Assembly: GCF_020360975.1 (NCBI RefSeq)
Contig: NW_025408669.1
Span: forward strand, 5,146,001 to 5,210,000
Direction: 5' to 3'
Origin: Hirsutella rhossiliensis
Lineage: Eukaryota; Ascomycota; Sordariomycetes; Hypocreales; Ophiocordycipitaceae
DNA length: 64,000 bases
Part shown: positions 11,870 through 23,706 of the stretch, in pieces
How the letters are laid out: the number at the start of each line of letters is the position of its first letter
How positions within the stretch are numbered: position 1 is the stretch's first letter
Notes under the pieces: model-generated
What the model saw: only the letters and a program-made list of their open reading frames with translations
What the model was told of the DNA's origin: nothing
The model's database searches: none
Translations under genes and position numbers: made by a program

Positions 11870-13195
11870 GCTTATTTATTTAAGATACTACTAAGAAGGT
11901 AGGCGGATCTTATAGGTATTAAGTATTACTATAGTAACGCCGCTAAATAGGAACTAGTAGAACCTTAATATAGAGGCTAGCTTAGCGTTCTAGATCTAGT
12001 ACTAGTTAACGCTACGTATCTTTATATCTATCTATAAATAAAAAGAGGGCTTACTAACGGAGAAAGAGGCTATTATAATACTAAACTAAGGTAACGATAG
12101 CGTAATACTAGTACCGGCCGTCTTTATATTTAGAGTATTACTATTCGGCTAAGTAGAAATCTCTATTTAGCTAAGAGTCTTATAAAATCCCCTCTTTTAA
12201 TTAGCTATAATACGCCTTAGTTATTAAAGAGAAATCTTAAGTATCTTAAAGTACTCGTCTTATACGTCGCGCTTACCTCGTATAAGGGTAAACCCCTATA
12301 GTAGGGCCCCTCCCTAAGGGGGACCCCTCCCCTACTAGCTCGGGCGCTTAAGTACGCTACTTCGTAGTTAGAGCTACCTAGGAGTTTTAAGGATTTTTTG
12401 CTAAAAGGAATAGTAAAAGGATAGTACTAATATAGGATATAAAGGTACCCCGCCTTTTAGCTAGTATTAGCCGAATAGAGATTTCTACTTAGCTAAATAG
12501 TAAAACTCTATATTTATACTAGGGATACCGGTTATTATAAACTATAATACCTATTAAGGGCTAAAGCTAGTAAACGGTGCTAGCTATATAGCGCTAAAGG
12601 TTATCCTTAATAAGTTATACCTAGGGCATTATATCTCGGTAGATATAATAGTTTATTTTAGGCCGCTAGTAGGGATAATACTAAAGTCTAAGATAATAAA
12701 AGATATTTACTTTATCGGGATACTACTAAGAACGATCTTATTAACGCCTATAACTATTAAGATATAATACTAGCGAAAGAGGCTATAGTAGTAGAACGAC
12801 GTTAGCTAAAAGGGTCTACCTTATACGGCGGCCTTTATATATATAGACTATAAAGTATAGGGTAGGACGCTCGAGCGTATAGCTTTAAAGCTATAGGGGA
12901 TATAAACGTTAAATATTAATAGACGCGCTATATCCTCGTAGTACGACCTATATAGCCTATATATATAGCTATCCCGCTGCCCGACGTTAAATAGCATTAT
13001 ACTTATCTCTAAAGTATAGGATAGAGATTTAATAGGTAATAGAGTTCTAGAGGAGATAACCGCCGTATAAGTAAGACTAGGTAAGCTAAGCGATAAGACT
13101 ATTTACGAGGCCTTAGGATAGCTAGACGTTAACTCTTTAAGCTCTAGGGGCATATATATATAGCTATAGTAATACCGGACGCTCGATAGTATCGT
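11870..13195 (+). pseudogene. Pif1-like DNA helicase C-terminal relic (Helitron-type or free Pif1)
   Basis: The plus-strand frame, read through TAG and TAA stops, resembles the C-terminal half of fungal Pif1/Helitron-type helicases. About 12770-12900 carries a block like 'AAF.Y.DYKVQGRTLERIALEL', followed near 12930-13010 by a 'PYSLYVQLSRCPTL' block; these are the late helicase motifs with the conserved Gln-Gly and Ser-Arg. The Walker A region is not visible. A short inverted-repeat element (12138-12503) interrupts the frame. Whether this was part of a Helitron cannot be decided, because no Rep domain or Helitron end was found. Confidence 0.62.
12138..12503. mobile_element. Short inverted-repeat element (MITE-like)
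   Basis: About 35-bp terminal inverted repeats lie at 12139-12174 and 12468-12502, containing AAGTAGAAATCTCTATT on one side and its complement on the other, with outer TA on both sides. The 0.36 kb length, TA flanks and absence of coding sequence fit a Tc1/mariner- or pogo-type MITE. It splits the helicase frame, and the frame resumes beyond it. Confidence 0.66.
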
Positions 13196-14399
13196 GCTCG
13201 TATTAAGTAGGGATATAAGAGAGGTCGCGGTTCGGACCTTAGCTAACGTACTAAAGTAATATAACTAAATAACTAATAAAAAAAGGAAGATTATAAGGAG
13301 GGGCTAAGATAAAAGAAGGAAATCTTAGGCTAATTAAAAGCTAAGGTTTTTAAGGGTAAATAAGTTTTAAAGTTTTTAGGTTTTTTTCGTATTTAGAAGA
13401 GCCTTTCGTTCCTTAGGGGCACGTAATAATAAAAGTAGCCGGCTATAAGGATCGGGTAAAGGAGGGGGGGGGAGGGCAGCAGCGACTAATAATAAGGTAG
13501 GTAAGGAAGGAAGCGCCGACGACTAATTATAAGGGATATTTTACCGGGATTACTAAAAGAGGAGAAAATTTATAAGCTAATCGTTTTAAGGAAAGGACGG
13601 AGTTTAGCGTTTTTTCCCCGCGCGCTAATAACGCGCTAATAATAACGCGCTAATAAAGGCCTTTTATTCCTTAAGGCATAAATAAAGGCCTTTTATTCCT
13701 TAAGGTATATAAAATATAGGTAAGGTAACTTATTAGGGGTTATATAAAGAGCCTTAAGGAACGAAAGTTTAAGGTTAGAGTTTATATTAGGTTATTAAAA
13801 GGTTTAAATAAAAGATTAGGAGAGGGATCTATACTACTTTAAAGGGTCTATAAACCGGTGCAAAATAACCGATATTCTTAGAGGAGTATTACTTATATTT
13901 TTTAAAGTCGTTGCTAGTAACTAATAGCCTTAGATAGGAGATAAAAGTTGGTAACTTAGTATATAAGAGCTAGATTTAATATATAGCTTCTTATCTTTTA
14001 TATATATATATATAGAGCCTCCTTTTACTATAGCGTTAAGAACTAAACTATAGGTCTATAGCAACCTCTTTAGTTTATATATACTAGTAAAGAATACTAA
14101 AAGGGTAGACTAAAAGGTCTATAAGAAGGAACGCTTTCTAAGGGAAGGATAATAGACGCGGAGAACTTAGAAGGAAAGCGTAACGATATTAAAAGTTATA
14201 GATAGGCTATTGCAATATAGTAAGCTAGGTTTATATTTCTATAAAAAGAGCGGGCTTAGGTCTAGTAATAGGTTGCTTATCTACTAAGGAATTAAAATAC
14301 TACCGAAAATATATATATAATATAGTTATTTTACTTCCTAATTATTTTATCTCTATAAGTTTCTTACTTAGATACCGACCTCGATATAGCTAGGTAGGT
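13196..14399. other. RIP debris with short tandem repeats
   Basis: No gene is seen. About 13617-13660 holds tandem units of CGCGCTAATAA. About 13660-13712 holds two units of AAAGGCCTTTTATTCCTTAAGG. The remaining sequence is TpA-rich. Confidence 0.5.
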
Positions 14400-15540
14400 A
14401 AGTTTAATAGGGCCTTTAAAGCGTTCCCGAAGGTAAGACCCTAACTAATTATTTCTAGCTTGAAAGAAGATAGAGTAGATAAGATAGAGAAAGACTAAGT
14501 AGTAGACCTCTTATTATCGGCCGACGAGGAAGGGTCGGGTAACCGCTATAGCACGCGGGGCCTCTTTATCGGCGTTTCGGCGGGCCTAGGATATAAACGT
14601 TTCTACGGTAAGGTATTTAGGCCGGCTAAAGCTAAAGTTAAAGCCGAAGGGGGAGGAGTCGGCGGGAGGGCGCTAGGCGGAGCGATAGAGTAAGAGGTAG
14701 CGCGGATATTCTAGAAAGCCGCCGAAGTCGAGGATATTAGCGGCTTTAGCAGCGTCGCGAGATGCGAGGCCGCCGTAGTTATAGTAGTAGCCTTATCGAG
14801 AAAAGTCTACGAATCTAGGACGATAATAAAAATTTAGTCTCGGCTAGAGCCTAGAGCGTAGATTATAGCGCGATAATTAGGTAGGCTAGCGACTTTGCCT
14901 ATATAGGTAAAGTAGATATTAGCCTAGAAGTAAGAGTCCCGCCGCTCGGCTATCTTCTTATATAAGATAGCCTAAGGGTTAGCGTAAATAGGGAAGACGA
15001 TAAAGACTTAAAATAAGTAGAAGCCTCTAAATAGGGCCTTATTAAGGTTCCTAGGAGTAAGGTAAGTAGATAGCTAAACGAAGCTATAGTATTTTAGCTA
15101 GGCGGCGTCTAGTCCTAGTAAGAGCTCTTATCGTAGTAAGGAGTAACTAGAGCTAACGATAGGCCCGGTAAAGGAAACGATAGGCGGGATATAGAGGAAA
15201 TTATCTATAGAGTTAAAGAGCCTAGGAAGAACGCTTTACTTACTATTAGCTAAATTTTTCTAGGGTAACTATCGGCGAGGGTTAGGCGTATATCTTATAG
15301 CTAGTAGTCTTAGTCGCGGACGATAAGGGCGGGCATAGTATAGAGAAGGGTGCCGCCCGTGTTAGGCTCTAGAATATCGTGCTACGCAACCTCCTAGGTA
15401 GGGGCATAGGGATAGACGCGGCTATTTATAAAGAACTACTCTTCGGCCTATTCGGATAAGATAATAAGCTAACCGTAAATCGAGAGATTAAGACTAAAGA
15501 AGATAGATATTAGCGACTCGTTAGTATTTAATCGGAGGGG
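14400..15540 (+). pseudogene. Unrecognised RIP-mutated reading frame of about 380 codons
   Basis: From about 14400 to 15540 one plus-strand frame is interrupted only by TAG and TAA. The implied protein has a Gly- and Ala-rich N-terminal part, a helical Arg/Lys/Gln-rich middle (about 14760-15230) and a basic C-terminal tail. It resembles a retroelement gag-like or ORF1-like protein in composition, but I see no zinc knuckle and cannot assign a family. G+C is higher than in the surrounding debris. Confidence 0.42.
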
Positions 15541-15990
15541 CGTATATTTAGCGGTTAGCAACTAAGAGGGAGGAGGCAGAGGGACGCGGGCGATCGTCTC
15601 GGCGTTAAGACCCTTAATGCGATGCTTATCCTAATAAGCGAACCTAGAAGGGCAGTCCGGCTAGACGAAGAATATTATAGTTATGTCGCTGCCTACGCCT
15701 TTTAGGCCGTCGAGCGGCCTTCGGAGGTGGGTTAAAGAGTCAGCGAAGGAGGCGAAGGCAGACATAGCATATTCGTATAGTTAGACTACTCTATGCTTAC
15801 GAGCATGCGATTCTGTCTCTGGAAAGCAATCGTAGATAAAGCATAATATATTTATCCTATCTGCGGGTCGTGGCTCTCAGGAGGTGCCGGTCGCTATAGC
15901 ATGCGGTTGCAAGGAGAAGTAGATAGAGTCGATGGTCACTAGGACGAAGAGTGAGTCACACGCGGAGGCGGTCTAGGGAAGTATATTGTG
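15541..15990. other. Intervening sequence with dispersed repeat
   Basis: About 15597-15730 resembles 4585-4720, as noted there. About 15790-15980 is less RIP-mutated and has no recognisable gene. It directly abuts the TAG-repeat tail of the chimeric LINE element with no copy of the 14-bp junction motif. Confidence 0.5.
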
Positions 15991-17005
15991 AGTAGTAGTA
16001 GTAGTAGTATTGATTACCGTCTAGGACATCCCTATAAGGGCAAAAGACGTGCTAGGCTAGAGAAGACTAGATACATAGAATATCCCGGGTACCTAGACTA
16101 AGGACCGTGTGTAGCACCTAACCACTCTATCTAGCAATTCTGAGGCTCTGAGGCCGGTCGGAAATTCGGGGCCCTTCCCCCGTTAGCGGGTTCTAGGCAC
16201 GGCAGTTAAGCCGTAATAGTAGTCAGTCCTTGGCCGAGGCCGGGTGACTGAGAAAGCCCACGAAGTCATGGGCCGGCCGCAAGCCCCCTCGAGGAGGGCC
16301 TACGGGGCAGAAAGAAAAAGAAAAGAAAAAGGAAGCAGAGAGTATAGCAATGTTAATCGGGGGTTCGCCCCGATGGCGATTGTCTTCTCCCGCAGGAGCG
16401 TTCGATCCAGGACCACTTCGTGGTCATGACAGTCGGCGAAGTCCCCGTGCCTGCTCCTCGTAGCAAGCAGGTGGCGGAGGTGTTGTCGATTGGTGTGCAG
16501 CTCCGGGGGACACCCGGGTGAGGCCTTGAGCTCTAGGCTCTTGTAGCTCCTCGGGGCCCCCGCGGCCCACCAGTCCAGAGGAAGTCGTGGCCGCTGGGCG
16601 GCAAAGGTCGGGGCCGCGAGATGGCAGAAGGAGTCAGAGCCGCAAGGCGGCAGAAGGCGAGGCCAGCCAGTAAAGGCGGCAGAGGGTGCGAGGCAGCGCG
16701 AGGCGTGCCAGGAAGGGCGAGAAGAAGTCGGGCCGCGAGGCGGCAGAAGTCGAGGCCAGCCAGTAAAGGCGGCAGAAGAAGGCGATGCCGCAAGGCGGCA
16801 GAAGGCGAGGCAGCGCGAGGCATGCCGTTATTCGAGACCAGCTTCTCAAGAGGAGACGAACTCTCCAAAGTCTGCCTTTTGGTGCTTGCTAGAGCCCCGT
16901 TAGGGCTAGAGACGCAGAAGCATGGTCGGGTGACCTGAAAATAATTATCCACTAACAGGCTGCTAACAGCCCGCAGAAGAGAAGAATTTTTACAGGGGAG
17001 AGTTG
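15991..17005 (-). mobile_element. Chimeric non-autonomous LINE-tail element, copy 1
   Basis: On the minus strand this element has a non-LINE head (about 16560-17005) fused to the last 0.55 kb of a LINE: a remnant of the ORF2 C-terminus, the 3' UTR, the terminal hairpin and an (ACT)n tail. The head contains many short GC-rich units of the type CCGCAAGGCGGCAGAAG. A second copy with the same head-to-tail junction lies at 23707-24751, so this is a mobilised family, not a one-off fusion. It encodes no complete protein and would depend on the LINE enzymes. The long frames through the head follow from the repeats and are not treated as genes. Confidence 0.75.
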
Positions 17006-17019
17006 GACTCTTAGGAGGT
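17006..17019. repeat. 14-bp junction motif GACTCTTAGGAGGT (array copies)
   Basis: The identical 14-mer occurs at 17006-17019, 17806-17819, 23693-23706 and 24752-24765, each time exactly between the 5' end of one minus-strand element and the TAG tail of the next, or the outer flank. This is the pattern expected of a target-site duplication regenerated by successive insertions at one site. Confidence 0.8.
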
Positions 17020-17805
17020 AGTAGTAGTAGTAGTAGTAGTATTGATTACCGTCTGGGACATCCCTATAAGGGCAAAAGACGTGCTAGGCTAGGTATAGTA
17101 CAAGATGGGGATGCTCGTCGGAGACCCGTCGCGCGTTCCTTACTTCTACTCCCCTATCTAGCAATTTTTGACTCTGTGGCCGCTCGGATTCTCAGGTCCC
17201 TTCCCCCGTCAGCGGGTTCCGGGCACGGCGGCGAAGCCGTAATATTAGTCAGTCTTCGGTCAGAGCCGGGTGACTGAGAAAGCCCACGCAGTCAGCTGGG
17301 CCGTAGGCCCACAGGAGCCTACGGGCAGAAAACATAGAAAGAGAGAGTTGTACATATTAGGTTGGAGGGTTGCCTCGAGCTAGTGGCGGTGGCAGATCCG
17401 ATCAAAGAATTCTGCCTCCGTTACTAGCCCGAGGAACCGGTCAAATCCCCTTCCTAGTGCCTGGTTGATAGCCTTGCCTGCCGTGGGGCTAGCCTTAGGC
17501 GGTGTCGAGTACCTACCTTCCGGCAGTAGAAGGTGTGTCGGTGATTTTCTCCTCCCGCAAGAGCATTCGATCCGGGCCTCTTCGTGGTTAAACCTCTCGT
17601 GGTAGTCGGCGAAGTCCCCGTGCCCGCTCCTCGCAGCGAGCAGGTGATGGAGGTGCTCGTTTGGTGTGCAGCTCCGGGGGGCACCCGAGCGAGGCCTTGA
17701 GCTCTAGGCTCTTGTAGCTGCTCGGGGCCCCCGCGGCCCACCAGTCCTGGAAGTCGCGCCTGGCCGCAGCCTTGGCCTGTCTCTTGATGTTCGCGTAGGT
17801 CGGCG
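17020..17805 (-). mobile_element. 5'-truncated LINE copy
   Basis: This is about 786 bp of the 3' end of the full-length LINE: the end of ORF2, the 3' UTR, the terminal hairpin and an (ACT)n tail. It stops where the full copy reads on into the RNase H-C-terminal region (about 18597). 5' truncation is the usual product of incomplete LINE reverse transcription. The 14-bp motif flanks it on both sides. Confidence 0.9.
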
Positions 17806-18173
17806 GACTCTTAGGAGGTAGTAGTAGTAGTAGTAGTAGTAGTATTGATTACCGTCTGGGACATCCCTATAAGGGCAAAAGACGTGCTAGGCTAGGTATA
17901 GTACAAGATGGGGATGCTCGTCGGAGACCCGTCGCGCGTTCCTTACTTCTACTCCCCTATCTAGCAATTCTTGGACTCTGTGGCCGCTCGATTCTCAGGT
18001 CCCTTCCCCGTCAGCGGGTTCCGGGCACGGCGGCGAAGCCATAATATTAGTCAGTCTTCGGTCAGAGCCGGGTGACTGAGAAAGCCCACGCAGTCAGCTG
18101 GGCCGTAGGCCCACAGGAGCCTACGGGCAGAAAACATAGAAGAGAGTTGTACATATTAGGTTGAGGGCCTCGA

Positions 18174-21100
18174 GCTAGTGGCGGTGGCAGATCCGATCAA
18201 AGAATTCTGCCTCCGTTACTAGCCCGAGGAACCGGTCAAATCCCTTCCTAGTGCCTGGTTGATAGCCTTGCCCGCCGTGGGGCTAGCCTTAGGCGGTGTC
18301 GAGTACCTTCCGGCAGTAGGGTGTGTCGGTGATTTTCTCCTCCCGCAAGAGCATTCGATCCGGGCCTCTTCGTGGTTAAACCTCTCGTGGTAGTCGGCGA
18401 AGTCCCCGTGCCCGCTCCTCGCAGCGAGCAGGTGATGGAGGTGCTCTCGTTTGGTGTGCAGCTCCGGGGGGCACCCGAGCGAGGCCTTGAGCTCTAGGCT
18501 CTTGTAGCTGCTCGGGGCCCCCGCGGCCCACCAGTCCTGGAAGTCGCGCCTGGCCGCAGCCTTGGCCTGTCTCTTGATGTTCGCGTAGGTCGGCGATCTG
18601 TCCGGACCCTCGGCCCGGCAGCCCTCCTTTGCTAGCTGGTCGGCCCGCTCGTTGCCGGCGATCCCCGTATGGCCGGGGCACCAACGCGTGCTGACATCTC
18701 CGTGTCGAGCCGCGGCCTCAGCGAACTTCTCCGCAGCCGCTTGCGACGAGATCGATGGGCTGCCTCGTATGGCTCTTATAGCCGCAGTGTTATCAAGGCA
18801 GACGACTATCGGCCACTGCTGGTCCGGGGTTCTGGGGACCACGTGAGTGCCGCTCGAAGCCCTCGAGGGCGCCTTCCACCTCTGCGTCGTAGACCTCAGC
18901 GAGTAGGACCCGACCGCTGCCGTAGGTCACTTCGCTAGGCCTAGCCACACTGAGTACCCATACCCGCAGGCGCCGTCTTCGCTCTGCGAGCCGTCAGTGT
19001 AGACGATGAGGGTATCTTCAGGGCATACCCGGAGCCACGAGTGGAAGTCTCGAGCCGCCTGCGTTTTGTCTACGCCCCCTGTCGGGTCGGGCTGAGGGGG
19101 TGCTGGGGGGAGAAGTCGGGGCCTCGGAGCATGGGCCGTCATTTGGTGAAGACGCAGGAGTCTCGAGGCGTGCTGCTTCTGGGCCGCGCGAGGGGCCCGC
19201 ATACCGTGCCTCTTCATTAGCTCCCGGCCAGGCGTTGGGAGGATGCTCATACGGGGTCAAGGGTGCCGCTCATCTAGGGAGCGTAGACGGACCGCGGCGC
19301 GTCTCTGGGCGTCTGCGAGGAGCAGCGTGGCAGGGGGGATGCCGGTCTCTCGGTGGAGGGCCACAATCGGCATGGTACACCAGACGGGCGCGATAGCGCG
19401 CATTGCGACGTTTAAGGTCAGCTGGATCCTATTCTTCAGGTAGGTGATCCGCGACGGAACTAAGCGGGCAGTCCCCACACAGGCCGAAGCGCCCCGGGTA
19501 CCATACATGGGCGCCGTATAAAGGATCGGGAGGACGCAGGCCGTGACCGCATGCCGTGTCGACCGGGGAGGGATTCCGCGCCGGGTGTTTGAGAGGTTCT
19601 GGAGGAACCCTGCGGCCGTCATCGCCTTCGCGGCCCACTTCTCCACATGCGTGCGGAATGAGAGCTTTCTGTCGTACCAGACGCCGAGCCAGCGCAGGTC
19701 CTGCTGTGGCTCCTTTCTACGGACCCGTGCCAGACCGACGGCAGGTCCCCTTTGTATCTCGGTCTCGTGAAGTGGATGACTTCTGTCTTGCCCGGGTCGA
19801 ACACTACGCCATTATCGGCTCCCCACTGGATGAGCTCACCCGCGGCGCGCGTGGCCCGGGCGGCCGTCTCCTGTGGGACCGGCCCCGGATCAGGTGGCCA
19901 CGTCATCTGCGTAGCCGAAGCGCGAGTTCGGTTCCCCTATCGAGTAGATGGGCACTGTATAGAGGAGGAAGAGAATCGGGGAGGCCGGGGAGCCCTGTGG
20001 CAGCCCGCACGTCAGGGGGGTTGTCGGCGTCGTTATATCCTCGAGCCGTATTCTGGCCGATCTCTGCTCCATAGCAGCCTGCCCACCGGACCAGGTTTGT
20101 TGGCCAGCCCTGTTCCGTAGGCGTAGGAGGAGCCGGTTCCGCAGAACCGTGTCAAAGGCGCCCTGTATATCCATCGTGATTAGCGTGGCGACTTTCCCTC
20201 GGTGAGGGCCGTCTCCGCGTCGTGGAGCAATGCTAGCGCTAGGTCGAGCGCTGAACGTTTGGGCAGGGCACCCGCATGCTGGCTGTGGATGACTCGTTGT
20301 GTGATCGCAGCCCAGGCTAGGCGCCGGGCTATTAGGCGTTCGAGTCCTTGCCGAGGCAAGCTAGAGAGAAATCGGCCTCCAGCCTCTCGGAATAGACAGG
20401 TCCCTCTTGCCAGGCTTAGGGATCATTACGACCTCTGCTGCGCGGAAACAGGCGGGGTGGTAGCCCACGTGTAGGCAGCCTTCATATAGTTCCCTCACCG
20501 CCTCGCCGATGTGGTTCCAGACGCGACGCAGCATTCGGACCGTGATGCCGTCGATCCCCGGGAGGTGTTGCCCGTAGAGGTGCAGGCGCATGCCGCATCC
20601 GCGAGCGTGACGCTGCAGTCGAGAGTCCTCCTGGGGCCAGCACCTCTGGGGCCCAGGGGTCCGGATGTCGTCCGCGGCCCCGCGCCTTTCTAGGATCTCG
20701 ACTCGGAGCGCGTTTGCCTTTTCCGTCTGGGTCTCGAAGACCTGGTCGCCTACCTGTATAGGCGGGGCCCGAACGGCTCGGTTTCCTCGACCCCCGAATG
20801 ATTTTATAGATATCCTGGTTCCTCTCGGCCCCTTCTAGAACAGTCTCCCAGAAATGTCTCTTAGCCCGCCGTACCGCCCGGCGCAGCTCCCGCCGGGCAG
20901 TCTGGACCTCTGCCGTGCCCTGTGGGGTAGATCCGCCGCATAGCTCTTAGTTCGGCCGCTGCACCGGCGCACTGATCGTTCCACCATGGGGTGCCTCTCG
21001 CGTTCTTCCTGGGCCGTCGGCCCGCTGCGTCGGCCGCCTCTTGGAGTAGGCGAGACAGCGCCTCGGCCAGCCTCCAGGCCTCTGGGCTCAACGGCCAGCC

Positions 21101-21878
21101 GGGGTAGTGCTGTGGCCCCAGCCCGCACAAGTTCCTCGAATCGCTTCATTTCTTCCTCGGAGCTTACCCTGGTCTAGCTATCGTCCTTGGGGAATCCCGC
21201 CGGGAGCGTAATGCTGATCGTGTAATGGTCCGAGCCGGTATGAAGGTGCTCTTCGATAAGCGCGTCCGCAGAGGGATATTGGCAAGGCTAGATCAATGGT
21301 ATTTCCGCGGGCGTGTGTGGCCTCGCCTGGCGTGGTGAGCAGTCCGAGCCCTTGTCGGCCGCCCACTGGGCGATGTCCTTCCGTTCCTCGCACCCGGGCT
21401 CCAGGCTGCCAGGAGAAATGACAGGCGTTGAAGTCGCCCGCGATGAGGCATCTCTCGGGGACGTCCTGCTGGTGGAGGAGGTAGTCGAGTGGCTCGGGTG
21501 TCTTCGCGTGTCGATAGAAGTTGATAATAAGGGTGCTGTTTACCCGAGCCACAGGATATCACGCGTAGGGCGGGGCAGAGTTGCTCTGCCCGTATATCTG
21601 GGTGGTTCCGGACATACGAGATCACTCTCGGGGCCTGATCCGGTTCCCAGGCGCGTTCTGGGGCGAATGCGTGGAAGGAGCGGTGCGTCTGGGTCCTGCA
21701 GGCTCCGCCTTCTTTTCTATCCAAACGTTCGGTTCCTGGATGAGCACGACGTCGTAGTTTTCGCTTCCGCTAGTCGTAGGGCTATGCTATGATAGGCCCC
21801 TATTTTGGCCACGTTGGCCTGGAGAACTCGGATCGTCCTCCTGTCGCGAGTTGTTAGTGTTGGGGGCCTATTGTTCAT
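18174..21878 (-). pseudogene. LINE copy 1 ORF2: endonuclease, reverse transcriptase, RNase H
   Basis: ORF2 would nick the target and copy the element RNA. ATG at 21878 overlaps the ORF1 stop. The apurinic-type endonuclease gives 'AGDFNA' near 21410-21440 and an 'SDH' near 21220. The RT gives 'GLPQGSPASP' near 20000 and 'FGYADD' near 19905. The RNase H gives YTDGS near 18985, the 'LDNTAA' aspartate near 18790 and 'GHTGIAGNERAD' near 18640. An in-frame TAG between endonuclease and RT (near 21178) and several single-base losses break the frame. Expected length is about 1,230 residues. At least some breaks may be consensus errors. Confidence 0.9.
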
Positions 21879-23574
21879 AGGGGTCCAGGGATACGTTTCG
21901 TCGGCGCCTCTTCATAGGAGACTCGGATCTGTCTTCCTGTGGTGGAGGGAGCGTTGTGGAGTCTGGCGCCTGCGCGCTGGTGGGGGACAGCCGCTGGGGT
22001 CGACATTGCTGCTGCTGTTGCTGCTGCTGTTGCTGCTGCTGGTCCTGTTGCTTGCCGAGGCGGTCCTCGGCAGCTCTCATGCAGGGCGATGGGGTCGGTC
22101 CTTGGGAGGGTTGGGGAGGCGGTCGCCGTGGCCCGTTCGAGCTCCATATTGGCTTGCCGGTATAGCTGAGAGCCGATCTTCCTTACGGCGTACTTCTCGA
22201 TCTTGAGAGCCGCACGAGTTGGCCGTGAGAGCGCCTAGGTCTGGCAGGGCACTCCTTATGGTCTGCCGGGAAGGGCCGGAACAGTTCGCGCACCTCTCCG
22301 GCTGCTTGCAGTCGTTATCGCGATGGTCTTTCCCGCCGCATCGTCGGCAGGCTTGTTTTCGGTCGCAGGCGTAGCGGGAGTGATAATCCCAACAGGTGTC
22401 GCACTGCGCGGGCCGGGCGGTCTTGGCGATCAGTCGGGCTAGTCGGCTGGTGCCGAAGAGCCGCCATCTCCTCTGTATCGCCGCCTGAAAGGACACAATC
22501 ATTGTCACAGTGGGCTGGTCGGAGCTTTCGGAGTATCTCTTAGCAATGTGCACATCAATTGGTTCGGCACCTGTCTGGAGCTTGATCTCTTCTTTGATAG
22601 CTTGGTCATAGTCCACGGCGGCCCCCCAGATATCCGTGAGCTGCCTGGGGCAGTCGGCCACAGCGTACGTGTGCCACTTCTGGAAGCCTTCAACCGCCAC
22701 GGCCCCGAGGCGGGCCGCCCAGTCGTCCTGCCGTTCCACAAGCAGGTCCTCGCCTCCCGGTCTGAGGCCCGTATAGCCCATCCAGTCTTAACCCGGGCGA
22801 TCTGTGGCATGCGTTCTGTCCCTAGGTTGAGAGTCTTAGCTACGTGAGCTCTGATGGCATGCCCCTGATAGCCCCATGCTGGGGACTTGTCGTCGAGCCG
22901 CACGAAGACACGCAGGTCATCTTTAGGCGGCTGGACCGGAGGCGCCTTCCGGGGCTTCGGGCCGAGGCGTGCCGGCAGGGGAGCCCTTGTCTGTGCCATC
23001 CCCTTCTGGGCCATAGCGGCGTAGGTCGGTGCGGTCCCGTCTCTGCCGTGGCGGTTGTTGACATTCTGACCGGCGCGTGTGGGCGCGCCGTTGAGCGCGT
23101 CGTCCCAGTAGCTAATGAAGCCGCGCGAGAATTCCTTCGCGAAGCTGAGCTCGTGGCCCGAGTTGAACTGGGCAGCCGTCTTGTCGAAGGCGGTGCAGAA
23201 TGCGCGGAAGACGGCCAGCTTTGCCTGTTGTGCTTCCATCTGGTTGGCGATAAGTCTCTCTGCCGCGTGGGCAACCGTTACTGCTGGGCCTTGAGTCTCG
23301 GGCAGGTCGTCCGGCTCGTCGGTCTCGGTTTCGTCTGCTGCGTCTCCCATTACAGCATCTGGCTGGTCGGTGTCGGTGTGGGCATTGTCGCTGTTCGTGG
23401 AGCCGAATGGAGAGTCGTCGGGTTGCTGTGCGCGTCGTGGCAACAGTAATTCGGCAAGACCCGCGCGTGGGGCCTGCCGGAGGAGCGCTTCTCTGCTCCT
23501 GGGGCGTTCGTGGGAGTCATCGGCTCTTGTTCCTGGGGCGGCAGTCGCGCCTGGTCCGCGGGGTTGGGTGCCAT
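21868..23574 (-). pseudogene. LINE copy 1 ORF1: RNA-binding protein with zinc knuckles
   Basis: ATG at 23574 follows the 5' UTR, and the same start is used in copy 2. The N-terminal half is acidic and Ala/Gln-rich. The C-terminal third carries consecutive CCHC-type knuckles near 22260-22400 (two C-x2-C-x3-H-x4-C units and a further C-x2-C), followed by a Gln-rich run coded by CAG/CAA near 22010-22055. The frame is broken by a lost base near 23520 and another near 22785. It ends at 21868, overlapping the ORF2 start by 11 nt. It is the usual nucleic-acid chaperone of Tad-like LINEs. Confidence 0.9.
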
Positions 23575-23706
23575 CGCCGCCCTCAGCTTGCGCTGAGCGT
23601 GGTGTTAAACGCCCTTGTTAGCGGATGTGTGTTGTGTACAGCGAAGTCCTTAACAGATGGTGCCAAGAAAGTAAGAATACAAGGGAGTGCTGGACTCTTA
23701 GGAGGT

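Larger units (their letters stand above)
17820..23692 (-). mobile_element. Full-length Tad-like LINE, copy 1 (RIP-free)
   Basis: A 5.87 kb non-LTR retrotransposon with a 5' UTR of about 0.12 kb, ORF1, ORF2, a 3' UTR and an (ACT)n tail. It is nearly identical to copy 2 (26564-32465), which lies in inverted orientation 2.9 kb away. TpG and CpA are abundant, so RIP has not acted on it. It is flanked by the 14-bp motif at both ends (17806-17819, 23693-23706). Confidence 0.95.

Noticed and set aside
17006..17019. Resemblance of the 14-bp motif to the 28S rDNA R2 insertion site
   Set aside because: Only part of the word matches, with gaps, and no rDNA sequence flanks it.
22844..23449. 201-codon plus-strand frame opposite LINE ORF1 (and its counterpart at 26808-27287)
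   Set aside because: It is antisense to a well-supported ORF1, without start context or known domains, in a GC-rich region where long shadows are common.
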